A stretch of 64,000 bases of DNA from Dactylorhiza incarnata (GCA_033032865.1 JAWHQI010000065.1:1426001-1490000); one strand, 5' to 3'; positions 1-10,812 are shown, counted from the stretch's first letter. Notes: a model not told the origin generated them from the sequence alone. A program made the numbers and translations.

Positions 1-239
1 TTTCAAAAGATCTAAATCATAAGTTGAAAATTTTGTATGATTTCATATGCTCTTTATATAAGTCATCAAAAGAGGAAGGAGGTGCACCAATGTAGCTTTG
101 GACATAGGTGTCGTCATTTGCAGATCGCATGCTTTTTCCCATGTGCCCATCATCGCTTCAGCTGGGCACACTTGACTCCTCATATCTTAATCATCCCAGG
201 TGGACGCCTTCAAGACCTTCCATTGTTCCTTCTTCTTCT

Positions 240-1190
240 TCTTTTCTTCTTCTTCTTCTTCTTCTCATTTTCGTCCTTTTAGTATTTAGGGCAGTTGCTT
301 CTTATATGGCCAGAATTCCTACAATGATAGCACTCATGAACCGTCTTCTATTCCTCACTTGCAGAAGCTTCCAGCTTCTTTGACAATGATCCTCTCTTAT
401 TCATTTATTTCTAGAACTTGTTCCTTATTTTTGAATTTTACATAAATCTCTTAAAGTCTTGGATGAACATGTCTTATTCAGCATCGTCTTTGTCTTATTC
501 TTTCATTGACTTCAATTCCAATAATTTCTTCCTCGACTGCACTTGATATTTGTCTTGTTGTAAATTTACTTCGACCTCATGGGTTTTCAGATTCCTAACG
601 AGGCTCTTAATCTCAAACCGGCTGAGGTCGTGAGATTCCGCAACCACCATGACCATTGGATTAAATCTTGCTGGAAAAGATCTTAGATATTTTTTTCACC
701 AAGTCGACATTGGAAAAGGTCTTTCCGAGAGATTTAGGAGCGTTCACAAATTTTGTAAAGCACGTGTGCATCACGTCCACCTCTTCATCTATCTCCATGT
801 GGAAGTGCTCATACTCTGATTCCAATTGGAACAACTTTAACTCATTGACTCGTGAAGTGTCTTCATGTGTTAATTCAAGTAATCTTCAAATATCAAAAGC
901 AGTTTCGCAAATACAGGTGCGATTAAATTTAGTTCTATCTAATGCACAAAATAAAGAATTCAAGACTTTAGCGTTACTAGAACACCTACGCTTATCAAAA
1001 TCGTCTCATTTATCCCGACTTATTTTCAATAGTAATAAATGGTGATGTGTAGCGTGTTTCAATCATATACCACACATTTATATCTAAGGCCATATGAAAG
1101 CATTTCATTCTAGTCTTTCAATAAGTATAATCGGTGTCCGTGAACAGTGAGGGACATGTTATACCTTAACCTTCGTTGAATGCAAAATCA
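240..1190 (-). pseudogene. Copia gag remnant
   Basis: Read on the minus strand this is a decayed Copia capsid (UBN2-type) gag. The stretch at about 1050-700 keeps recognisable gag blocks (CALDRTKFNRTCICETAFDI, then FHMEIDEEVDVMHTCFTKFV and LGKTFSNVDLVKKI). A CCHC zinc knuckle follows at about 284-343 (CYHC, RNSGH, IRSNC), which would bind the element RNA. Frameshifts and stops separate the blocks, some where a Trp is expected. It lies just inside the LTR at 1251-2490 in the right orientation, so both are probably one element whose pol lies off the left edge. Lineage is uncertain. Confidence 0.7.
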
Positions 1191-1250
1191 AGATTAGTCA
1201 TTTCTCAAGGTTGTTTTACCTTTTAAGAGAAAACCTATCTTTGATACACT

Positions 1251-2490
1251 TGTTGGAACGATATGCTTCCTTTAAGAGGAGGGGGGAATAAGGATTATTA
1301 AAAATTACATATTTTTCTTTTCTTGAAATCTACTGCGAAACAATATAAGAGATTAAAGCACACCAGAAAAAAGGTTTTAGAATTTTAAAATAAAAGAAAA
1401 AATCCAAAACATCTTTATAAATATCTTTTCATAATACAAAATTTTGATCTTGATGATCCTAAGATCAGAGGCGATGAAAATGTAATCTTGACATTTTATA
1501 CACGGGCTCTTACCCAACAACCGGTTGGCCCTAGCCAATCTACTACCCGATTGTCATGCCACGAGACCTGCACCTAGATCTACTTGCCACACACGAGGTG
1601 AATTTCCATTCTTAGACCTACTCCTAGATCTAGTTGTCACACGTGAGGCAAATTCCCACTCAATACAAAGATAGGAAATCAAAGATCAAAACACTAAAAA
1701 TACAAAAGAGATAGATAAAACTTTAGTAGAATGCTCTCTAGAATCTGATGTCGAAGGAAGATAGAGAAGAGCCGCTCAAAATCATCGTCATAGAACTCGA
1801 GCACTTCGCTTGAATGATGTCATTTTAGCGTCCATCTTCCTTCATATTGATGTCGTTGAGAGTTGGGAGTAGTGAAGGCTCTTCGGGCAGTTGGGTCAAC
1901 CCTTCCTCTAAGAATATTCGTGCTGGAATCCAGATCCCGAGAGAATAAATGGTATTTATACTTCTTTGGGAGCTATCAAAAGCGATAGTAGCCATCGCTG
2001 CATAGTGGCTTCAAAATATGAGGTCCAGTGCCTTTTCCCCCATTAGAACGAAGGAGCTTTCCTTATGGAGGTTGGTGCTAACGCTATACAAAGAACTATC
2101 GCAAGTCAATTGCTAAATTGAATTCCCCACTCTTCATTCCCTCCAAGCCGCGTTGAGATTTACACTATCGACGTGTGGTTGGAGTTACCGTCGGCAGTAG
2201 TCTCGCTCTAGAGCTATTTATGACAACTTCCATTTTTTCCAAGTCCACAACAAGAATTGACTGTCAATCAATGTATATTAAGTGATATCGTCGGGCGGTG
2301 GTGGGTATCGCCGACAGTAGGTTGTAATTTTGGAATTGGGCTCATTGTTTCAGCTCGATTCTTGTTATAGCTTGCAAGTCTTTTATCCACGGTGATTCCT
2401 GGGCCTGCACACAACGAAACACTTCCGTGAATAGTTATTCTCAAACCAATGGTGTGTCGAACAATGTTTCAACAGAGGAAACCCCCAACA
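1251..2490 (-). mobile_element. Copia 5' LTR (minus strand)
   Basis: On the minus strand this block starts TGTTGGGGG at 2490 and ends CGTTCCAACA at 1251, the inverted termini expected of a plant LTR. The next minus-strand bases (about 1250-1235, AGTGTATCAAAGAT) resemble the initiator-Met primer binding site, and a gag remnant follows at once. No second LTR and no target-site duplication can be checked because the element leaves the window. The boundaries rest on terminal motifs and context only. Confidence 0.55.
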
Positions 2491-2945
2491 AACCTGGGTC
2501 GTGCCACAAATGTGCAGCCCGCCTCTGATCCATAGCCTCAGCTACTCACACAACTCAATGCAACCCTCCGACAAGACATCCCCAAGGCACCAACTTGATC
2601 AGTAAAGGCTTGGCTCGCAACCCTACAACCTTACCACACTCGTCTTCTCACCTCCTACCCGCGCTATACCAACCTCCAACAGCCTGAGCACCATCGCCTG
2701 AACTGCTCTGTGACGTACTTGACGAACGAGGAAGAAAAGGAGGAATGAGGAAAGGTATGCAACTTTTACGATGTCGTGGAGCTATTGGGGCTTTGCCCAG
2801 GTTCTCAAGATGATGATAAGCAGCTAGGTCTCAAAAGATCTAAAAGAAGCCAACCAAATCAAAATCCAATTCAAATCCGAACCAATACTCACAAGCTAGC
2901 CATCAAATTAGTTCTCTCCTCATATATATAAATTTGAGGCATTAT
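2491..2945. other. Unassigned spacer
   Basis: No gene, repeat or RNA is recognised here. It lies between the minus-strand Copia LTR and the MITE cluster downstream of ASA. Confidence 0.4.
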
Positions 2946-2948
2946 TAA

Positions 2949-3168
2949 GGGTTCATTTGGCGCGGCGGTGGGGGGCAGCGTTTGCGGCAAATGCCGCCGC
3001 AAGGCGGGTAAACAAACGCCCGGCGGTGGCGTTTGCCGCGTCTGCACCTGTCGCGCCCTGAGAAAAGGAGCTAACAGCTCCGTTTCGAGCCCCGCCTCCT
3101 CCCCTCCGTTCCCAACCCGCCGTCTCCACCTGCCCTTTCCGCCCGCCACCGCAGCGCCAAATAAAGCC
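2949..3168. mobile_element. Tourist-like MITE, GC-rich
   Basis: A 220-bp element bounded by TAA direct repeats (2946-2948 and 3169-3171), the 3-bp target site typical of PIF/Harbinger-derived Tourist MITEs. Its ends are inverted repeats: GGGTTCATTTGGCGC on the left matches GGCTTTATTTGGCGC (reverse complement of the right end) at 13 of 15 positions. The interior is unusually GC-rich. The short open frames in both directions reflect base composition only. Confidence 0.7.
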
Positions 3169-3385
3169 TAAATTTAGATGAAGATTAAAGTTTTGACGCA
3201 ATAACCTATAAAAATAGCTTATTTCTCTTACATTGGCCCTTTATCTTATATAATAACTTGAGTCTAGACAGCACTCCGGCATAACATATAGACCAGAGAG
3301 AGGGGTTACAACAATTAGACAGTTGATCTGGCGGCATAAACTTAAATTTAGCCAAAAGATTAGAATCAACTTGCCGAAGGCCTAA

Positions 3386-3556
3386 GGCTCCGTCGGTGGC
3401 GGCAGTCGTGAACGCAGTGGTAAAATCGTCATTCGTGAACAGACACCTAAAGAACTTCTTTCACTTTTATGTTCAAGTGGATGAAATTCCTTGTCTATGA
3501 ATGACAGTTTTACCACCGCGTTCATGACCGACACCACCACTGTACCAAACAGAGCC
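3386..3556. mobile_element. Tourist-like MITE
   Basis: A 171-bp element flanked by TAA (3383-3385 and 3557-3559). Its inverted ends start GGCTCCGT and GGCTCTGT, and the arms share a longer match around GTGAACGCAGTGGTAAAA. The right arm ends in the usual TACCAAACAGAGCC. No coding capacity. Confidence 0.7.
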
Positions 3557-3665
3557 TAAGTATATTTTCCGCAAACAATGTAGCACAAGTTGGAAGCCTG
3601 CTTCCCATTGTCAGAGGGGAGCAAGAAGCTGCACTTGGCGCCAATGATCGGCAATCAAAATTACC

Positions 3666-4285
3666 AAGGATCTGTTTGGTAAGCTTGCGGCAGTAATGAA
3701 CGCAGTGATTATGAACCGCCGTCGTTCATGAATGTCCGACCTCACCTAAAAGTTTCATTCACTTTTTATGTTCAAAATTAATTTTTTACTTGGTGGCAGT
3801 CATGAATGTTGGAGCAGTGAATGGTGTACATGAGCACAAAATGGGAGTTGCGGAGATGAGAATGCTTAGGTGGATGTGTGGTCACACGAGACTGGATAAA
3901 ATTAGGAATGAATGTATCAGAGATAAGACAGGAGTGTCGCCAATTGTAGAGAAGATGCGAGAAGCTCGTTTAAGATGGTTCAGACATGTACATAGGAGAC
4001 CATTAGAGGCACCAATTAGGCGTTGTGAGAGTTTAGTCACTAGACATGTTAAACAGGGGAGGGGTAGACCAAAAAAGACTCGGAATGAAACTATAAGAAA
4101 AGATATGATGATGTACTTAGGCATTAGTGAGACTATGATTAAAGATAGGGCGCAATGACGACAAAGGATCCATATAGCCGACCCCACTATGATGGGATAA
4201 ATGCTTGTGTTGTACTTGGTGGCAGTCATAACCGTTGTCATGTCAAATACATATTTTATAACTATGGTGTTTTTGTCCAAAGACT
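3666..4285. mobile_element. MITE-like sequence split by a LINE
   Basis: Starts with GGATCTGTTTGGTAAGC and carries the same arm motif (GAACGCAGTG) and interior (TTTATGTTCAA) as the MITE at 3386. It is interrupted at 3804 by an RTE LINE and resumes after 4229. The right end is not clear, so limits are approximate. Confidence 0.45.
3804..4212 (+). pseudogene. 5'-truncated RTE-type LINE (reverse transcriptase C-terminus)
   Basis: A 409-bp insertion flanked by a perfect 17-bp target duplication TACTTGGTGGCAGTCAT (3787-3803 and 4213-4229). The open frame to 4158 encodes the C-terminal end of a plant non-LTR reverse transcriptase: MRMLRWMCGHTRLDKIRNE, then EKMREARLRWFRHVHRRP. The tail after the stop (GACCCCACTATGATGGGATA followed by GCTTGTGTTG) is the 3' end typical of plant RTE elements. 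It is a target-primed, 5'-truncated copy that landed in a MITE-like sequence and cannot be autonomous. Confidence 0.85.
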
Positions 4286-4330
4286 TTGGAGTAAAAACGC
4301 CACACCAAGCCAGCTTGGGATGAAGGGCAT

Positions 4331-4580
4331 GTAACGCCCCGGTCTACTGTACGTGGGTGCAATACAGGTAGGCAGACCAGTGACCGCAACCCCTCCTCAC
4401 AGATCTGATTGGCCGCAGCCGCTAATTCCAATAACATGTTGTTGAGGCAAACCTCCTAAATAAGGGAGCTCTAAACTGATCATCATCACCAACTGAGTTG
4501 CAGCAATCAGATCCATGGAGAGAGATTGGAGTCACTGGTCTGCAGACCTGTACCACACCCACAGTAGACCGGGGCGTTAT
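4331..4580. mobile_element. MITE with long terminal inverted repeats
   Basis: A 250-bp element with about 50-bp inverted repeats: TAACGCCCCGGTCTACTGT opens the left arm and its reverse complement closes the right arm, each running inward to GCAGACCAGTGAC. Direct repeats AGGGCAT flank it (4324-4330 and 4581-4587). The 7-bp match, possibly a decayed 8 or 9, would fit a hAT- or Mutator-derived MITE; the superfamily is not decided. Confidence 0.7.
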
Positions 4581-4638
4581 AGGGCATCTATGAGCCACCC
4601 CTAGTGTCCTCTCTTTCCCCTCGTGTATAACAATGGAA

Positions 4639-4660
4639 GAATCATCATCATCATCATCAC
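4639..4660. repeat. ATC microsatellite
   Basis: About six ATC units, downstream of the ASA stop codon and possibly in its 3' untranslated region. Confidence 0.8.
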
Positions 4661-4863
4661 TGAAGACAATTTAAAGCTGGCTGTGGCCACAATCAGAAGT
4701 CATCTGAGAGAGCTAACAGAGGTCCATCTAGGTGATACAAAATAATGGCAGTTATTTCCAGTTAGAACAAGTAACCATTGTCTAAGAATTAGTACCAGTA
4801 ATTGGTAAGAATTCAAATGTTTTCTTTCTTCTTCTAAACCATATATTACCTTGAAGGTGGTCA

Positions 4864-5235
4864 TCAAAAAGAATTGCGAACGTGGGATGACAATAAATTA
4901 TCGACAAAAGTGGCCTCCGCAAGATCGATAGCGAAAAGAAGAGCTGCAACCTTGCTCTCACACTCTCTCTGCTCATCCTCAGGATTGCTATCTGCAACAA
5001 TCCCAGCACCAGCCTGCAGGTGCGCGACCCATTCCCGCCTCCCATTCGTGTTCTTGCGCAAGTCGTTATTATTATTAATATTAATATTGCTATACTCGCT
5101 ACCGGTTGGAAAGACAATGGTCCGGAGAGTAAGCGCAATGTCCATGTTCCCATTGAATGATACCCCGCCAAACCCACCACTATAAGGACCTCTTCTTCTC
5201 AGCTCCAATTTATCGATAAGTTCCATCGCTCTTAC
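4864..5235 (-). CDS. ASA: Anthranilate synthase alpha subunit, last exon
   Basis: Terminal exon (123 codons plus TGA at 4864-4866) of the plastid enzyme that converts chorismate and glutamine (or ammonia) to anthranilate. It starts after an AG acceptor at 5236-5237. Conserved TrpE/ASA blocks appear in order: VRAMELIDKLE, RRGPYSGGFGGVSF, GNMDIALTLRTIVFP, REWVAHLQAGAGIVADS, then a helix ending in AIDLAEATFV. These form the C-terminal part of the chorismate-binding domain; the alpha subunit works with a separate glutaminase beta subunit. No stop or frameshift is present. An Asn/Ile run (NININNNND) sits where relatives have a short Tyr/Lys linker. The short C-terminal tail (HVRNSF) is not conserved. 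ASA1 and ASA2 paralogues cannot be told apart. Confidence 0.95.
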   Translation of the reverse strand, partial: VRAMELIDKLELRRRGPYSGGFGGVSFNGNMDIALTLRTIVFPTGSEYSNININNNNDLRKNTNGRREWVAHLQAGAGIVADSNPEDEQRECESKVAALLFAIDLAEATFVDNLLSSHVRNSF

Positions 5236-5299
5236 CTAATGAAAAACGGGGAACAAAATGAAATTCCGATAAACAAATTAATAAAAAACAAACGAATAA

Positions 5300-5703
5300 T
5301 TACCAAAACTTCTCCCGGAAGTTAGCATAATTACAGATTGCACCCCTTTTATTATTGAAATTACAAAAACTTCTCCTGAATGTTACAAAACAATAACATT
5401 TACCTCCCCCGAAGTTCAAATTTCATAACATCCATGCGCAAAAACTTCTCCTCCAGTTTTTGTAAATCCTTGAACAGTTTCATTTCTCATTCTTCTCTGA
5501 AAAGCTCAAGATTTCAGAAGAAAAACCTCGGAGTGCATTCCCAGGGGCGTAATTTGCGCATGGATGTCATAAAATGTGAACTTCGGGGGAGGTAAATGTT
5601 ATGTTTTGTAACATTCAGGGGAGGTTTTTGTAATTTCAATAATAAGAGGGGTGTAATTTGTAAATTTTTCAAACTTAGAGGGGAGGTCCCGGTAAATGCC
5701 CCT
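5300..5703. mobile_element. Foldback MITE in the last ASA intron
   Basis: Two arms of roughly 140 bp (about 5300-5440 and 5552-5695) are inverted copies around a loop of about 110 bp. Matching blocks include TTATTATTGAAATTACAAAA, ACCTCCCCCGAAGTTCA and CATCCATGCGCAAA. It fills most of the 532-bp intron 5236-5767, so the ASA pre-mRNA should carry a long hairpin there. No coding capacity. Confidence 0.8.
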
Positions 5704-5767
5704 AAAAAAACAAGTGGATAAACCAATCTCGCCCTAAAAGATGAAAACAGTCCATAACGAGCCTCAC

Positions 5768-5854
5768 CTTTGGAGCCCCAGTGACAGTTCCCACTGGCAG
5801 TGCAGCTCTTAAAGCATCCCAGCAATTTAAATGATCAAATAATTCTCCAGTAAT
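5768..5854 (-). CDS. ASA: Anthranilate synthase alpha subunit, penultimate exon
   Basis: An 87-bp exon (29 codons, phase 0 at both ends) between a CAG acceptor (5855-5857) and a GTGAG donor (5767 downward). It reads [20 protein letters not shown] and then VGTVTGAPK, the chorismate-site block conserved in ASA/TrpE enzymes. It joins exactly to VRAMELID of the last exon. The intron before it runs from 20258 to 5855 (14.4 kb) and holds a complete Copia element. Confidence 0.95.
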
Positions 5855-6036
5855 CTGAATTTAAAAAATGAGGAAAAAATGAATTTTTAATATAATTTTC
5901 CAAGAACTAATCATAAAATTAAATCATAGCGAAATCACAATCACAGTGCATGCATACAGTGGCGGACGCCGGAATTATATTCAGTGTGGGCAAAGTATAC
6001 AATATTCAATAAAACAAACAAAAATAATAAAAATGT

Positions 6037-6310
6037 CTATATTACATTAATATCACTCACAAACATAATATCGGGTCTAGTTGCACTTAGATAAAGTAGA
6101 GATCCTATCATACCTCTATATAAAGTTTGATCTATAGAAATTTCTGATTCATCTTTTCCTAATTTTAGTGACGCACTCATTGGTGTAGAAGCATGTTTAA
6201 GGTTTTTAAATCCAAAACGTTTAAGCATATCATTGACATATTTAGTTTGACATACAAAGATACCATCAATTCTTTGTGATATTTGAAAATTAACAATTTG
6301 AGGAAAACGA
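6037..6310 (-). pseudogene. Copia reverse transcriptase fragment
   Basis: Minus strand encodes the Copia RT segment after the catalytic core: MLKRFGFKNLKHASTPMSAS and later YRGMIGSLLYLSATRPDIMF. It is a short degraded scrap with no LTR nearby. It resembles the fragment at 28773-29786 (MLKRFGFENLK there), so both may derive from one Sirevirus-like family. Confidence 0.8.
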
Positions 6311-6489
6311 TATCAATTACCATACTTTTTTTTGATGTTTCATCTGCTAGAAGCATATCTTGATAATCTTATTTTTGTTGGAATATTTTTTTTAATATAA
6401 GTTATCAAATAAATATTCATTAATTTCTCTCTAATTACGTAATGAGATTTTGATAAAATGAATCAAATACAACTCTCACTCATAGTGAA

Positions 6490-8759
6490 ATCACAACGAA
6501 AAATTAATCATGTCATTCAAACTTCCTACTAGTGTAATCCTTTCACCTTTTTTATGTCTTATTGTCGGTCGCCCGGTTTTCCTCCGGTCCAGAGAATCAG
6601 ACAGTCTTAGCTCGAAGTCGGACTGGGCATGCAAACAGCTAAATGAAAATCAAAGAAACAATAACACGAGGAGTTTTAGTGTGGAAAACCAGGAAATGGT
6701 GAAAAACCACGTAGTCAGATCTGTGTTGGGCCGAAATCCACTATCTTCCTTGAGTTTACAAGAGTTTGAGTTCCCTGGAGGGTGACAGGCCACCTCTCCA
6801 TTCACAAGCTTTAAGTACAGAAAACGGGGGAATGACCAAGTCCACGATGCTGTGGAGAGAGCATCTACAGGAGCGTCCACGAGCGCGTTCTTCTAAGTCT
6901 TCTCCTGCCCCTGCTGCTGCATCCACGAGAGCGGTGAGCGTAAGCAGACTAGAAAAGGGAGCAAAGCGAATTCCGAGCGATGGAACGATCTAAGTCGCAC
7001 GTCCTCGCTGGAAATCTCAGAGCTCTCTCTAATCTCTCTGGTTGCTTGTCTTCAAATGAAGGTTTGGGGGCCTTTTAATAGCTTTCTTGAAGGGACACGT
7101 TGGTAATTGCGCTCGGCTGAATCTTGAGTTGGCGAATGACGTCGCTCTGTTTTGGTCACCCGGATCACAAATTTTCCCGAAATGACGAACATGCCACCCG
7201 GGCGGCCCGGGCATGTTGCCCGGCGACAGTGGTGGACGGAGGCGGCGGAGGCGGCCGGAGACGGCAAAGGTGGCGGCGGCGAGCCGGAGGCCGGTGGCGA
7301 GGGTGCTGGCTCCATGGGCGCGCGCTGGACGCGGGCTGACCGCGCGCGTTGGCCGCACGCGCGCCGGCCGCGCGTGAGCGGGCCGTGCGCGGTGCCTTTG
7401 TGTGCTTGGTTTCGTCCCCCCTTTCGGGGTGATTTCAGACCCTTCGAGCAAGCGCGATCCCCGCGTGCGGCCCGCTCGTTCGGGTTTACTTACTTGAGTG
7501 TTTTGGTCGAAGTCCTACCGGTTTAGCTCGGGAATCTTTAGGGAGAACCCCACCAAATTCCCCCAAATTATCGCGTGTCGTGATTCGCAAAGCGACAAGC
7601 CCCAAAATTTCTGACTTTGATTATTTCTCCTTGGGGTCATGCACATAGAATTATTACTTCGTGCGGTGTCACGAATTACTTTTGATTTTAGTATGTAAGG
7701 CCTGGAGGTATATGTTAATCGTCTGGCGCCACTTTGTGTCAGTCTTGCGAGCTGAAAATCCCGCAGTGGGTGCTAGACGGTGATTTTTGCGGTTATTTGC
7801 TCGCTTATCGCTCTTGCTTGCTATGTGGCCCTTGCGGCGCTTTGCATGGACGTTCTCCCACTTCGATCCTTGTGCGCTGTGTTAGCTCGGAAGTGTGTTG
7901 CATTCCACGTTCCTCTTTGTACGAACACACGATCATAACCCTGTGCGTTAGCTCGAACGTTTGCCGCTGGGCACTAGTGTCGGGGGAGAATGCATGAACG
8001 TGATGTGGAGGGACGTTCTGCCACCGTGTCTTGGTAGCGCGGAAGGGTCAGCGGGTCTGTTCCTATTGGAATCCATAGGTGGATCCGGGACTTGCTTTCA
8101 TCGAGGGAAGCAGAAGGACTCGAGGTCCGTTCTTACTAGAAGACGCGGAAGGAAGGACTTGGTGTCCGCTCTTGCGTGGAAGCACGAAAGGACTCGGTGT
8201 CCGTTCTTATCAAGAGTTGAGACACGGCCGTTTAAGGAGGAGGCCGAGCTGGTGCAACCGGAGGAGGAGAAGCGTCGATGGCTGCCGTTCCTCAGGGCGT
8301 CAACGCGACGCGGACTTTTGTGGTCGCCGATCACAGGTGGCCATAGACGATGCCTCGGATGTCGATCCTGAAGCCGTCATTGAGGGATGACTTGCTCGTG
8401 TCCACCTTGTGCTTGGAGCGTTATATTTCTTGTTTGCCTTTTGCTTTCGTTGTTGTAGGCGCGACTTAGCCTCGCAGCCTGCCTTTGCTGGTGGCATTAT
8501 AGAATCGCTCTCCTGTTTGAGCCTTGTGTATCCCTCTGAGCGTGAGTTTGATGTTGTGCGTTGAGTTTGCGACTTCCACTGGGCGTTAGTGTTGGGGGTT
8601 GATGCTCAAATGTAATGCGAGGGGAACTGCCCCCCTTCGTCCGGATGGCGCCAGAGGACTCGGGGTCCGTTTTCGGCTAAGTGATGTAGGAGGACTCGTG
8701 GTCCGGCCTGGCCGGAATCCATAGGAGGGTTCGGGGCTTGCTTTTTTCTTGAGGTGCAG
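6490..8759. repeat. Old unclassified repeat, possibly Gypsy LTR and leader
   Basis: No protein is recognised. Composition shifts to strongly GC-rich at 7180-7500. At about 7715-7735 the bases TGGCGCCACTTTG resemble a primer site of the TGGCGCC type used by some Gypsy lineages, so the upstream part could be an LTR; this is weak. Two diverged copies of a motif (GGGCACTAGTGTCGGGGG near 7966, GGGCGTTAGTGTTGGGGG near 8582) suggest internal duplication about 600 bp apart. It runs into the minisatellite below, and the Copia at 9371 inserted into it. Confidence 0.35.
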
Positions 8760-9365
8760 AAGGAATTTCGTCCGTTCTTGCCTAAGTAGAACGACTCGGG
8801 GTCTGTTCTGTTGGAGGTGGCGAAGGACCTTTGCCCGTTCGTGCCTCAGAAGGACTCGGGGTTCGTTCTGTTGGAGGTGGCGAAGGACCTTTGTCTGTTC
8901 GCGCCTCAAAAGGACTCGGGGTCCGTTCTGTTGGAGGTGGCGAAGGAACTTTGTCCGTTCGGCTTCAGGAGGACTCGGGGTCCGTCAGGTTGGAGGTGGC
9001 GAAGGACCTTTGTCCGTTCGTGCCTCAGGAGGACTCGGGGTCCGTCCGATTGGAGGTGGCGAAGGACCTTTGTCCGTTCGTGCCTCAAGAAGACTCGGGG
9101 TCCTTCCGGTTGGAGGTGGAGAAGGACCTTTGTCCGTTCGTGCCTCAGGAGGACTCGGGGTTTGTCCGGTTGGAGGTGGCGAAGGACCTTTGTCCGTTCG
9201 TGCCTTGGGAGTATTTGGGGTCCGTCCGGTTGGAGGTGGCGAAGGATTTTTGTCCGTTCGTGCCTCAGGAGGACTCGGGTCCGTCCGGTTGGAGGTGGCG
9301 AAGGACCTTTGTCCGTTCGCGCCTCGGGAGGACATGGGGTCCGTTCCAATGGAGGAGGTGCAGAA
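8760..9365. repeat. 60-bp minisatellite
   Basis: About ten tandem copies of an exact 60-bp unit containing GGACTCGGGGTCCGTTC, TTGGAGGTGGCGAAGGACC and TTTGTCCGTTCGTGCCTCAG. Because 60 is a multiple of three, frames stay open on both strands; these are not genes. The same motifs resume at 19019-19130 beyond the Copia, so the array was split by that insertion. Confidence 0.9.
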
Positions 9366-9370
9366 GGACC

Positions 9371-10793
9371 CGTTGGTATTTCCATGGTGATCTGGAAGTG
9401 GTCAAATATCTAGTCTCACTGCCAACGCGATATGAGCCTATGAGGTCGCACAAAAGAGTGCTTAGAGAAATTGGAGGAAGAATACTGTTGACAGGGGATC
9501 GGATTAAAGGGATCGGATTAAAGCAGGCGTTCGTCGAACGGCTAATATAGCGCGTTCGTCGAACGGCGCTCGTCGAACAAGTTCGTCGAACGGCTAGCGT
9601 AGCGCGTTCGTCGAACGGATCGTCGATCGGTTAAGTGTTGAATGATATCGTCTTGACTGTCTCGACGATATTTTGGTCTTCTCGACGATATATGTATATC
9701 ATCTCGACGATATATATGTCTTCTCGACGATATATATATATGTCTTCTCGACGATATTTATATGTCTTCTCGACGATATATGTCATCTTCTCGACGATAT
9801 ATATATATCTTCTTATCGGCTGGTAAAGCACGTTCGTCGAACGGCTAATGTAGCGCGTTCATCGAACGGCGTTCGTCGAACGGTTCGTCGAGCGGCGTTC
9901 GTCGAGCGGCGTTCGTCGAACGGTTCCTCGAGCGGCGTTCGTCGAACGGTTCGTCAAGCGGCGTTCGTCGAACGGTTCGTCGAGCGGCGTTCGTCGAACG
10001 GTTCGTCGAGCGGCGTTCGTCGAACGGTTCGTCGAGCGGCGTTCGTCGAACGGTTCGTCGAGCGGCGTTCGTCGAACGGTTCGTCGAGCGGCGTTCGTCG
10101 AGCGGCGTTCGTCGAACGGTTCGTCGAGCGGCGTTCGTCGAACGGTTCGTCGAACGGCTAGCGTAGCACGTTCGTCGAACGGTTCGTCGAACGGCCAGCG
10201 CGTTCGACGAACGCTGGCCAGTTCGTCGAACGCAGTGTTCGACCTTTTATCTTCGCCCGACGCTTCTCTTGATTGCTAAAGGTATAAAAGAATACGATTC
10301 TTTTAACCTAATACCCCGATCTATTTTTGGCGATCTGTTTTGCGAGAGAGAGTGACGGAAGAGTTCCGCAAGGGTTCTGATGGAAGTGTTCCGACCGGTC
10401 GATCCCACCGCCGCCGCCGCCTCTCCCTATCGTCGGACTAGCAGTCTGTGGGAGACGTAGAGAGCAGTTCTTCTCCGACCTAGATCTTGTGCGACAAGAG
10501 GTTGGGTTTCTCCAACACTCGTGTGGATTTCCCGTAGAGGCGCAGATCTATTTCAGCGCTTGAAACTTAAGTTTTGTTCTCTGGATCTGTCATTGGAGCA
10601 TCTTGGTTGAGTATAGACTGAACCCCCTTCAGGTATAATTTTTGCACTGTGATGTGGATGTTGTTTAATTTCGTGAATCTATGAAATCGCAAGTTCCTGT
10701 TAACTGTTTAGGGTTGTTCTAGTTATTTATTCCGCTGCGCATATATGATATGTTGTATTATCATTTCCGAAATGGTATTAAGAAAACCCAACA
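9371..10793 (+). repeat. Copia 5' LTR with tandem arrays
   Basis: Starts CGTTGG (TGTTGG in the 3' copy, so one point change) and ends CCCAACA. It carries two arrays: TCTCGACGATATATAT-type units at about 9658-9815, and units mixing TTCGTCGAACGG and TTCGTCGAGCGG at about 9830-10190. The core TTCG-T-CGAA is a short inverted repeat. The 5' LTR is about 260 bp longer than the 3' LTR, mostly because the second array has many more units. Confidence 0.9.
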
Positions 10794-10794
10794 G

Positions 10795-10812
10795 TGGTAT
10801 CAGAGCTAGGTT
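10795..10812 (+). other. Primer binding site (initiator-Met tRNA)
   Basis: TGGTATCAGAGCTAGG follows the 5' LTR after one base, complementary to the 3' end of initiator-Met tRNA, the usual plant Copia primer. Confidence 0.9.

Noticed and set aside
1251..2490. A plus-strand 3' LTR
   Set aside because: No purine tract precedes 1251, while the minus-strand reading has a primer-like site and a gag remnant in the correct place.
3790..4158. Open frame of 122 codons as a host gene
   Set aside because: It is the C-terminal piece of a LINE reverse transcriptase bounded by a target-site duplication, and its start lies in the flanking duplicated sequence.
8749..9550. Overlapping frames of 200-240 codons on both strands
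   Set aside because: They arise from a 60-bp tandem repeat whose length is a multiple of three, and frames are open in several phases at once.
9635..10190. Possible CRISPR-like regular repeats
   Set aside because: Units are contiguous with no unique spacers and lie within an LTR of a plant retrotransposon.
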